Source: Desulforapulum sp034007745 | GTDB taxonomy: Bacteria; Desulfobacterota; Desulfobacteria; Desulfobacterales; Desulfobacteraceae | Assembly: GCA_034007745.1 (NCBI GenBank) | Contig: JAVEQI010000004.1 | Location: 81,778 to 145,777 of the forward strand | Direction of reading: 5' to 3' | DNA length: 64,000 nt | In this document: piece after piece, positions 36,296 through 43,686 of the stretch | Position numbering within the stretch: the first letter of the stretch is position 1 | Layout of the letters: each line of letters starts with the position of its first letter | Translations under genes and position numbers: made by a program | The notes under the pieces: generated by a model | What the model was told of the DNA's origin: nothing | The model's database searches: none | Seen by the model: the letters and a program-made list of their open reading frames with translations, nothing else

Positions 36296-36338
36296 TTAGC
36301 CGTTAGCGGTTAGCTAAAAGCTAACCGCTAACGGCTAA
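36296..36338. terminator. Perfect 20-bp palindromic hairpin between convergent genes
   Basis: TTAGCCGTTAGCGGTTAGCT and its exact reverse complement are separated by only aaa. The hairpin sits between the convergent acyl-CoA dehydrogenase and ACT-domain genes and touches the stop of the latter. It is built from TTAGC-type units that recur at other intergenic sites. A role as a two-way terminator is inferred; a T-tract is present only on the minus-strand side. Confidence 0.7.
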
Positions 36339-36815
36339 CTAAAAAATCTTCGAAGCAAGCACAACATCCTCCGGGGAAAATACAAACAGGCACTTGGTGT
36401 CAGCAGGGGTGACCGATCCATAGACATAGTTGATGTTTATTCCCTCTTCGCCAAATTTTCTCGTGATCTCGGCAAGTTTTCCAGGGGTGTTTTCAATGTC
36501 AATGGCGATTACATCCTTGGTGTCAAAGATGTAATCGTGTTGATTCAACAGATCCACAGCAGCATCGGGTTTATTCACGACCATCCGGATCAGGGCAAAA
36601 TCGGCGCTGTCCCTTCGCATGGAACTGTAATTGGCTGACGAGGCAATCCGCTTGAGGGATTTCCCCCTTGCCTCAAACAGACTCTGGACATAGCTTGACG
36701 CATCCTGGATGGTGATGGCATCGATGTTAACCCCGGCTTCACCAAGAAGCGATGTAAGCGTTCCAAGCTCCCCTGGAGCATTTTTAAGGAATAGAGAAAT
36801 CTCAACCCTGATCAT
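36339..36815 (-). CDS. Tandem ACT-domain protein
   Basis: A 158-residue protein made of two ACT domains (about 1-72 and 73-150; start of each: VEISLFLKNAPGELGTLTSL and VIAIDIENTPGKLAEITRKF), a ligand-sensing fold that usually binds amino acids. No catalytic domain is attached. The ATG at 36815 follows an aggagg site. It is the last gene of the 2-oxoacid oxidoreductase operon and may sense the matching amino acid; that is inference. Confidence 0.85.
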   Translation of the reverse strand: MIRVEISLFLKNAPGELGTLTSLLGEAGVNIDAITIQDASSYVQSLFEARGKSLKRIASSANYSSMRRDSADFALIRMVVNKPDAAVDLLNQHDYIFDTKDVIAIDIENTPGKLAEITRKFGEEGININYVYGSVTPADTKCLFVFSPEDVVLASKIF

Positions 36816-36851
36816 GACACACCTCCTGTTCATAATTGTTAGGACAACAAA

Positions 36852-37388
36852 TTACATATCGGCTATTTTTAACCCCTCGTCAAAAGCCTTCATATTCAAG
36901 GGAATAAGCTTAGATTTTTTAGCGAACTCCTTTTTAACACACTCTCTCAAAATCTCCACATCCACAATTCCGCTCTTTGCGGCAAAGGCGCTCACGGCTA
37001 TGATATTGGCGCACCTTACGCTGCCGAGCCTTATGGCCATCTCATTGGCGGGCACGATCAACTCGATCACATCAGTTCTGCCCGAACGGATGGGAATAAG
37101 AGAAGAATTGATCAACACCACTCCGCCGGGTTTGACCACAGGGGCAAACTTCTCAAGGGATGGCCCGTTCATGGCCACCAGGTGGGTGGGGTTTTTGATG
37201 ATGGGAGATCCAATATGCCTGTCGCTCACCACAACGGTGCAATAGGCAGTCCCTCCCCTCATTTCCGGGCCGTAGGAGGGGATCCACATCACCTCCGACC
37301 CCTGCTCCATGGCGGCATGGGCAAGCAGCTTTGCGCTCAGAAGAATTCCCTGACCGCCAAAACCTGCAAACATAACTTCTTTCTGCAT
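36852..37388 (-). CDS. 2-oxoacid:ferredoxin oxidoreductase, gamma subunit
   Basis: A 178-residue gamma subunit, marked by the N-terminal FAGFGGQGILLSAKLLAHAA and the SYGPEMRGGTAYCTV segment. It forms the four-subunit enzyme with the genes upstream that oxidatively decarboxylates a 2-oxoacid to an acyl-CoA and reduces ferredoxin. The ATG at 37388 has a ttggagga site. Confidence 0.9.
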   Translation of the reverse strand: MQKEVMFAGFGGQGILLSAKLLAHAAMEQGSEVMWIPSYGPEMRGGTAYCTVVVSDRHIGSPIIKNPTHLVAMNGPSLEKFAPVVKPGGVVLINSSLIPIRSGRTDVIELIVPANEMAIRLGSVRCANIIAVSAFAAKSGIVDVEILRECVKKEFAKKSKLIPLNMKAFDEGLKIADM

Positions 37389-37420
37389 ATACTCCTCCAA
37401 AAACAACTATCTTTATAGGC

Positions 37421-38167
37421 TTATTTTAAAGCTTCAGGCGTCTTGAACTCACCGAGTGGATAATAGGGAAGAAGGGTTTCTTCGGCCCACTTCAACGCAT
37501 TGAGAGGAGTCATTCCCCAGTTGGTGGGGCAGGTTGAAACAATCTCCACAAAGCTGAAACAGCGATTTTCCTTCTGATATTCAAACGCCCGCCGAATAGC
37601 TTTTTTTGCCTTGTTTATATACTTTGGCTTGAGCACGGTCTGCCGGGCGATGTAGCCCGGTGTGGCAAGGGTTGACAAAAGTTCGCACATGCGCATGGGC
37701 ATGCCGGTTTTCTCAACGTCCCTTCCTGCGGGGGCCGTTGTGGCCCTCTGACCAGGCATGGTGGTAGGGGCCATCTGGCCGCCTGTCATACCGTAAATTG
37801 CGTTGTTGATAAATATGGTGGTGAACTTCTCACCCCGGTTGGCCGCATGGACAATCTCGCCCATTCCGATGCTGGCAAGATCCCCGTCGCCCTGGTAGGT
37901 AAAGGCCATGAGGTCCGGCCTCACCCGCTTGATACCCGTTGCCATGGCAGGCGCCCTGCCGTGGGCCGCCTCCTGAAAGTCACAGGTAAAGTAGTTGTAC
38001 GCAAGAACTGCGCACCCCACAGGGGCAATGCCCACAGTATTTTTCCTTATACCAAGCTCATCAATAACCTCGGCAACTAGCCTGTGTACGATTCCGTGGG
38101 TACACCCCGGGCAATAGTGGGTGTGGGCGTCGGAAAGGGCTTCCGGCCTTGAAAATGTTTTTCCCAT
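37421..38167 (-). CDS. 2-oxoacid:ferredoxin oxidoreductase, beta (TPP) subunit
   Basis: A 248-residue subunit binding thiamine diphosphate, with the GDGDLASIGMGE motif and the Cys-rich start HYCPGCTHGI. It belongs to the same operon as the alpha and gamma subunits. Substrate could be 2-oxoisovalerate or 2-oxoglutarate. Confidence 0.9.
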   Translation of the reverse strand: MGKTFSRPEALSDAHTHYCPGCTHGIVHRLVAEVIDELGIRKNTVGIAPVGCAVLAYNYFTCDFQEAAHGRAPAMATGIKRVRPDLMAFTYQGDGDLASIGMGEIVHAANRGEKFTTIFINNAIYGMTGGQMAPTTMPGQRATTAPAGRDVEKTGMPMRMCELLSTLATPGYIARQTVLKPKYINKAKKAIRRAFEYQKENRCFSFVEIVSTCPTNWGMTPLNALKWAEETLLPYYPLGEFKTPEALK

Positions 38168-38195
38168 TGTATAGTATTCTCCTTGGCAGCAGCCT

Positions 38196-39269
38196 TTATT
38201 CTTTTAATAGTGACTTGACATGGTCGATAATATCTTCCGGGCTTGGAACGTCCCCTCCGCACTCCCCATACCAGGTCACCGGGCGCTGCCCCTTGACGCA
38301 ACGATCAACATCCTCAACCATCTGCCCCATGTTGAGCTCAATACTCACAACCTGGCTGCATGATGGTTTTACTGCAGCGTCATGAATCGCATTTTCCGGA
38401 AAAGGAAACAGGGTCTGGGGCCGAATCATTCCGATCTCAAGTCCTTCGGCCTTCATCAAATCTATGGCTGTCTTGCACACACGACTCATGCTGCCGTAGC
38501 TCACGATGAGAAGCTTATATTCGGTGTCTGTGTTGTAACCCTCGTACCTGACATCCTCCCTCTTCATCCGCTCGTAATTGGATTTAAGCAGCAGGTTGTG
38601 CTCGTTCAAAGCAGTTGGATCGAGATACAGGGATTTTACGATGTTCTTTTTGTCGCTTTTCCTGGTATCCATGCCATTGGTGGCCCAGTCATCATTGTTG
38701 GCAGGAGAAACATCAAAATTTTCAGGGAACTCAACCGGCTCCATCATCTGCCCGATGAGGCCGTCACCGAGGATCATGACCGGTCCCCGGTATTTTTCAG
38801 CAAGTTTAAAGGCGCTCATGGTCATATCAACGGCCTCCTGCACCCCTTCTGGTGCCATCACAAGGAGCCTGTAATCACCATGTCCTCCGCCCTTGGTAGC
38901 CTGGAAATAATCCCCCTGGGAGGGAAGAATGCCGCCAAGGCCTGGACCGCCCCGCATGATATTGACAAAAACTGCGGGACACCGGGCCCCTGCGATATAG
39001 CTCAGGGCCTCACTCATGAGACTGATTCCTGGGCTTGACGAGGTAGTCATGACCCTTTCACCGCAGGCTGCAGCTCCGAAAATCATGTACCCCACGGCAA
39101 CTTCACTCTCGCCCTGTACAAAGACACCGTCAACCTCGGGCATTCTCTTGGCCAGGTATTCCGCGACCTCGGACTGGGGAGTTATGGGATAGGCAAAGTA
39201 ATTCTTGCACCCAGCCTGGATTGCCGCCTCTCCGATCGCCTCGTTTCCCTTCATTAAAACCTTGGCCAT
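38196..39269 (-). CDS. vorB: 2-oxoacid:ferredoxin oxidoreductase, alpha subunit (VorB type)
   Basis: A 357-residue subunit closely fitting the VorB group: it opens with KVLMKGNEAIGEAAIQAGC and contains YPITPQSEVAEYLAKR and MTTSSSPGISLMSEALSYI. VorB enzymes act on branched-chain 2-oxoacids, but 2-oxoglutarate enzymes are close relatives. The start ATG overlaps the ferredoxin stop as TGATG and has a ggagg site; the GTG just before it is less likely. Confidence 0.85.
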   Translation of the reverse strand: MAKVLMKGNEAIGEAAIQAGCKNYFAYPITPQSEVAEYLAKRMPEVDGVFVQGESEVAVGYMIFGAAACGERVMTTSSSPGISLMSEALSYIAGARCPAVFVNIMRGGPGLGGILPSQGDYFQATKGGGHGDYRLLVMAPEGVQEAVDMTMSAFKLAEKYRGPVMILGDGLIGQMMEPVEFPENFDVSPANNDDWATNGMDTRKSDKKNIVKSLYLDPTALNEHNLLLKSNYERMKREDVRYEGYNTDTEYKLLIVSYGSMSRVCKTAIDLMKAEGLEIGMIRPQTLFPFPENAIHDAAVKPSCSQVVSIELNMGQMVEDVDRCVKGQRPVTWYGECGGDVPSPEDIIDHVKSLLKE

Positions 39270-39535
39270 CACCTAACCTCCATTGCTTTACCAGAACCTA
39301 TATCAGATTCCACACCAGATTTAAGATCCGTCTCAATAATCGTGATAGCCACATCCGGACACATGATACAGCATAATGTACAATGAATGCAGTCATCAGG
39401 CCTTGCCTGAAAGGCTGGGAAATACCCTTTGGCACTCACAGTGTCGGAAATTTCCAGCACATTTTTCGGGCATACGGAGATGCACAGCCCGCAACCCTTG
39501 CACCTTTCAGTCTCAATAATATGTTGTAATGCCAT
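39269..39535 (-). CDS. 2[4Fe-4S] ferredoxin subunit of the 2-oxoacid oxidoreductase
   Basis: An 88-residue delta subunit with two cluster motifs, CKGCGLCISVCP and CIHCTLCCIMCP. It passes electrons from the decarboxylase to free ferredoxin and lies directly upstream of the alpha subunit gene. Confidence 0.93.
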   Translation of the reverse strand: MALQHIIETERCKGCGLCISVCPKNVLEISDTVSAKGYFPAFQARPDDCIHCTLCCIMCPDVAITIIETDLKSGVESDIGSGKAMEVR

Positions 39536-39550
39536 TAACCATAACTCCTT

Positions 39551-40240
39551 TTATGAACCTTGCCTCTTCCACGGGGGAACAAGCCATCTTAAAATGGGTA
39601 ACACAGGGATTTCAAACCTTGCCATGTCAAGACAGGGCAAAAGACCCTCATGGGCAGTGATGAATTCCACGCCTATTCCAGTCCGTTCTGTCAGTTCCTG
39701 TATCAATTCATATCCCTTATAAATAATATCCGGTGTTGTCTCGTCCATGAGATTGGCGTTGCTCACAAAACCGGTTATCTTCAACTTTGACGAATATTCG
39801 ATCTCGTCTCTTATTCTCATACACCCATCCACGCTATTGGTAAAGGGCCTCAATGGGTTTATAACCTGGACGAGCTTTATATCCCGGCCTTCAAGGGAAT
39901 CGGCAAGGGCGGCAAGCACGATGCTGCCCACGTCGTCGCCTCCTGCGTCAAGGATGGTCAATTCGGAAGGGTTTCGAATGAGCCCCGCCACCTGGGGGGC
40001 CAGAATGGGGAGATCAGCATTCATATACTTAGCATCCGGCAGCACCAGCCGTATACCCTTTTCAAACAGAACCTGCCCCGCCTCCCTGGTCCTGAAATAG
40101 GGATTTACAAGGTCAAGGTCTGCCATGCTGACATCAACGCCCGCAGCTTGCCGGTTAAGAGCGAGATTAACCGCAGTTTCGGTCTTTCCGCTTCCATAGT
40201 TGCCAACAATAATAACAATACCTTTAAGATCTATACCCAC
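39551..40240 (-). CDS. P-loop ATPase of the MinD/ParA-like group
   Basis: A 229-residue NTPase with an atypical Walker A, VGNYGSGKTETAVNLA, a ParA-like switch region MADLDLVNPYFR and LDAGGDDVG. It is the first gene of the Vor-type operon, 15 bp before the ferredoxin, so it may load cofactors or regulate that enzyme; no such role is established by the sequence. The start is uncertain: GTG at 40240, 40243 or 40255. I prefer 40240 because of the gggggacg sequence before it. Confidence 0.75.
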   Translation of the reverse strand: MGIDLKGIVIIVGNYGSGKTETAVNLALNRQAAGVDVSMADLDLVNPYFRTREAGQVLFEKGIRLVLPDAKYMNADLPILAPQVAGLIRNPSELTILDAGGDDVGSIVLAALADSLEGRDIKLVQVINPLRPFTNSVDGCMRIRDEIEYSSKLKITGFVSNANLMDETTPDIIYKGYELIQELTERTGIGVEFITAHEGLLPCLDMARFEIPVLPILRWLVPPWKRQGS

Positions 40241-40420
40241 CACCGTCCCCCACACTGAAAGTTTTCATTGAAAATCGCAAAAAATCTTCCATCACTCCTG
40301 TCCAGAACTCTGGTACAGAAGAATAAAAAGCCATATCTCAACCACAACAAACTGATTTCACACAGTCGATTAGTAAATCAGATCTACCGGGGGTTTGTAA
40401 ACAAAAAAAGGACATGCCGT

Positions 40421-40774
40421 TTAAATTTTGCCCAGGGACTTTAATTCCGCCTTGAGGATTTCCCTCTGATCACCCTGAATCTCAATGGTACCCCCCTTTA
40501 CCGTACCGCCGGTGCCGCAGCGCTTCTTGAGCTTTCGGGCAAGGGCCTTCAAACCCTCATTATTCTCGGCAAGACCTGTGACAAGGGTCACCCCCTTGCC
40601 CCTGCGTCCCTTAGTTTCATGGGAAATTTTTACCCTGCCGTCCCTCCTGTCCCTGTTGACAGGCTGTTTACCTTTTGTGCACTGGCACCCTTCAAGGGCC
40701 CTTGCGCAAACTGGACATATTCTACCCGTTTCAGTGGAATACACAAGGGTGGAATTTTTTGTATGTTCAGTCAT
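40421..40774 (-). CDS. SUI1/YciH-family translation initiation factor
   Basis: A 117-residue protein with the SUI1 fold (KGRRGKGVTLVTGLAEN and RCGTGGTVKGGTIEIQGDQR), as in bacterial YciH. An N-terminal Zn-ribbon-like segment CPVCARALEGCQC precedes it. It is related to eIF1 and affects start-codon fidelity. It is a single-gene unit. Confidence 0.92.
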   Translation of the reverse strand: MTEHTKNSTLVYSTETGRICPVCARALEGCQCTKGKQPVNRDRRDGRVKISHETKGRRGKGVTLVTGLAENNEGLKALARKLKKRCGTGGTVKGGTIEIQGDQREILKAELKSLGKI

Positions 40775-40877
40775 GGTTCCTCCTGATTACTTTGATTTGT
40801 ACGAATCAATATGATATTTTCCCCCGTCAAAGGTGTTACTAAGTACTCATCAAAATTTTAACCTGGAGCTATCTATC

Positions 40878-43367
40878 ATGCCAGAGAAACAACAGACCAT
40901 AAAAACAACCATAAAAAAACGAAGATCTTTTTTTAAAAAAAATTTCAGCCGCCTCCTGGCCTCTGGCATCAACCGGATAAACTTTGTGGGGCTGGCTGAA
41001 CGGTTGGCCAACAGTGAAGTTGGGCAACCGTTGCTGGAACGATATAAAAAACTGCCCCTTGACTGGCAAAACACAGACGAGATCAACCGCCTGGCCGTCG
41101 ATCTTACCATGGAGCAGATAAAAAAGGAGGGGGGAACAGCTTCAAAACAGGAAATAGAATCCCTGGTGGAAGAGATCGCCATCCGCTACAACCGGAAGAC
41201 CCATGAGAACACGGCAACCACCATTGGACTTGCCTTTAACCACCTCTTTGACAACCAGAATCCCGAGCTTCCCTTTACCTCGCCGGACAGGCGGGAACTA
41301 AAACATATGGAAAAGTTAAGAGAATACAGGCGCCAGGGACTGGGGGTGGTCTACCTTGTCAACCATTCATCCCATCTGGATGAATTTCTGGTGGACTTAT
41401 TGTGGCAGGACCTTGCCATGGGCCTCCCCGTATTTGCCGCAGGCCAGAACATGATGGCCATCAAAAGCGTTGAAAAACTCCTCATGACGGGTTCCTATGT
41501 GGTGCTGCGCCAGGGGGCAAACCGCCACCAGGTGGCGGCCCTTTACAATTATTGCAGCGCCTTGAGCCGGGCAGGTGCCCAGCAGGGTATCTTTCTTGAG
41601 GCCTGGCGGGGAGGTGCGAGGACAAGGGACGGGAGCCTGAGATACCCCAAACGACTGGTCACCCTCAGGGGAGCCATTGATATTGACGACGACCTGGTGA
41701 TCCAGCCCGTTGCCCTCTCCTACTCAGCCGTTCCCGAAGACCTCATGATGTGTTCAAGAAAGAGCGGAATAAGCTGGCTCCGGGGAATGGGAGTTTTTAA
41801 AACAGCGGCAAGGTTTTTCATCCATCCCAAGACCTTTTTATGGAGATCTGCAAAGGCATTGTATGGGCGGGCCTATGTCACGGTCCCTCCCCCCATGCTT
41901 TTGAGCGAACTGAAAAAGGCCCATGCTGTTGATAAGACCGGAATCTCCCTGGATGAATTTGTGGCTCTATCGTCGATAAGGGAGATCGCCAGAAACAAGA
42001 AGATCATGGCAAGCCAGGTCACTGCAAGGGCTCTTGTGACGGCAAGAAAACACGGGTTGAGAGACCTTATAAAATCCGTGGTATCAGAAATTGCCGCCAT
42101 CAAGGAATACCACATGGAAACCTTTGGTGAACCGGCTGACTTCGAAGATTTCATCCTGGAAAATTCAGTTGAACAGATCATGGCAGACGGCCTCAAGACC
42201 CTTAAACGAAGGGGAGTTGTCAAACGCTTTCTAAAGGATGACTACGGCCTTCCCGGGGTGAAAGATGCTATTGCCCTCTCCTACTACGCCACCCACGGGG
42301 ACCGACGGCTCTACTCACCCACGGCCAGCCAGAACATAGTGATTGTGGGGGCCGGGAACTGGGGATTTGCCCTTTCTTCGCTGATCGGCAACCGACTCCT
42401 TGACGATAAGCGCTATAACAACGCAAGCCTCACCATCTTTGACGCAAGAAAGGATGTGGCGGCCCAGATGGGCCTCAACCGCCAGGGATCTGGCAGGTTC
42501 AAGGACAAACTCCTTCCCAAAAACATCTTTGTAACCTGCGACCACCCCAGCGCATTCAGAAAGGCAAGCGAGGTGATCCTGGCGTCCAAGCCGGAAACTT
42601 TTGAACTTGACGTCCGCAACATCCTTAAAATATCCGAACAGCCTCTGATCATGATCGTTGCCACCCGGGGATTCATTCCAGGAATGAACTGTATCCCCTT
42701 TACCGCAGTGAGGCGCCTGGTATCCGAATACCAGCGGTACGATGTGGAAATTCTGACCCTTGCAGGCCCTGTCTCCCCCGATGATGTTGTTGACCACAGG
42801 CAGATCAACGGTATTCTGGCGGGTCCTTCGTCGATCATCAGTGAAATCTCAGACATGTTTGATCCTGATCCGGAAAAGCTTCTCCTTTCAAACGACCCCC
42901 TGGGGGTTCAGACCGCCGATATCCTGGCTAGGGTCTACGCCATCTGGGTCAACTTCATGATATCGTCGAAACGCATCACCAAGCCTCCTGAAACCGGCCT
43001 TCTCATGGCTCAGATTTCAACCGAAGCCTGCGCCCTGGCCCTAGCCCTAGGCGGCAACAAGGAAACATTCAGCGCCGGAAGCATCGCCTGGACAGCCACC
43101 TTTATAAGCCTCTGCATCGAGGGGGTATGGTGCGACTTTGGAAGAAAGGCGGGGTTGGCCGTAAAAAAAGGAAAAGACCCCGGCAAGGTTGTGGAAAAGC
43201 TCAACCTCCAATGGATAGAGGAGGGTAAACGACTCCAGTCCCTTGTAGACATTGACGAGGCCCTTACCTGTGCCCATGGGCTGGGGATTAAAATGCCCGT
43301 TCTCGAGGAGATGAGCTCAACCTTCAAGGGCGAACAGCGGGACAAGGAAACAGATTCTAATGAATAG
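40878..43367 (+). CDS. PlsB-like acyltransferase fused to a GpsA-like domain
   Basis: An 829-residue fusion. Residues about 100-430 are a glycerol-3-phosphate acyltransferase of the PlsB group, with the HX4D catalytic motif at His163-Asp168 (NHSSHLDEF) and the FLEAWRGGARTRDG block. From about 480 a GpsA-type NAD-dependent dehydrogenase begins (VIVGAGNWGFALS). The two lysines expected in the GpsA active site are arginines: Arg597 in VATRGF and Arg685 in ILARVYAI, and the SRNRRFG motif is lost. The acyltransferase looks active and the dehydrogenase half may not be. The ATG at 40878 follows ctggagc; a longer frame begins at 40833. Confidence 0.85.
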   Translation: MPEKQQTIKTTIKKRRSFFKKNFSRLLASGINRINFVGLAERLANSEVGQPLLERYKKLPLDWQNTDEINRLAVDLTMEQIKKEGGTASKQEIESLVEEIAIRYNRKTHENTATTIGLAFNHLFDNQNPELPFTSPDRRELKHMEKLREYRRQGLGVVYLVNHSSHLDEFLVDLLWQDLAMGLPVFAAGQNMMAIKSVEKLLMTGSYVVLRQGANRHQVAALYNYCSALSRAGAQQGIFLEAWRGGARTRDGSLRYPKRLVTLRGAIDIDDDLVIQPVALSYSAVPEDLMMCSRKSGISWLRGMGVFKTAARFFIHPKTFLWRSAKALYGRAYVTVPPPMLLSELKKAHAVDKTGISLDEFVALSSIREIARNKKIMASQVTARALVTARKHGLRDLIKSVVSEIAAIKEYHMETFGEPADFEDFILENSVEQIMADGLKTLKRRGVVKRFLKDDYGLPGVKDAIALSYYATHGDRRLYSPTASQNIVIVGAGNWGFALSSLIGNRLLDDKRYNNASLTIFDARKDVAAQMGLNRQGSGRFKDKLLPKNIFVTCDHPSAFRKASEVILASKPETFELDVRNILKISEQPLIMIVATRGFIPGMNCIPFTAVRRLVSEYQRYDVEILTLAGPVSPDDVVDHRQINGILAGPSSIISEISDMFDPDPEKLLLSNDPLGVQTADILARVYAIWVNFMISSKRITKPPETGLLMAQISTEACALALALGGNKETFSAGSIAWTATFISLCIEGVWCDFGRKAGLAVKKGKDPGKVVEKLNLQWIEEGKRLQSLVDIDEALTCAHGLGIKMPVLEEMSSTFKGEQRDKETDSNE

Positions 43368-43635
43368 CCCGGAGACCTATCCCGGGGCAGGAGGGTTTTC
43401 CCCGATGAAATGGAAACTATACTATTACATGCCCGAGTGGGAAGAACCTGAAGATATCATTTTTCTTGCCATGGCCATCGAAGGCCAGGCCCTTGACCTC
43501 TATCTCAGGGCCGCAGGTCAAACAACCAGCACCGAAGGTCAAAAGATTCTCACTAAAATAGCCCAGGAGGAAAAGAGCCACCTTGCCAGCCTGGGAGAGC
43601 TTATGGACCGCCTGGTATCATCAAGCACACCATAG
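43360..43635 (+). CDS. Small ferritin-like domain protein (half-size)
   Basis: A 91-residue protein with one pair of ferritin-like helices, MAIEGQALDLYLRAAG (Glu ligand) and EEKSHLASLGELMDRL (ExxH). A normal rubrerythrin-type bundle has two such pairs, so a dimer would be needed. The N-terminal 30 residues (PGAGGFSPMKWKLYYYMPEW) resemble a linker after a rhodanese domain in larger proteins. It overlaps the end of the acyltransferase fusion by 8 bp. Confidence 0.65.
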   Translation: MNSPETYPGAGGFSPMKWKLYYYMPEWEEPEDIIFLAMAIEGQALDLYLRAAGQTTSTEGQKILTKIAQEEKSHLASLGELMDRLVSSSTP

Positions 43636-43686
43636 TTTTCAATGACACCATACGGCCACTACCTACTACCCACTGCCTGCTGCCTA

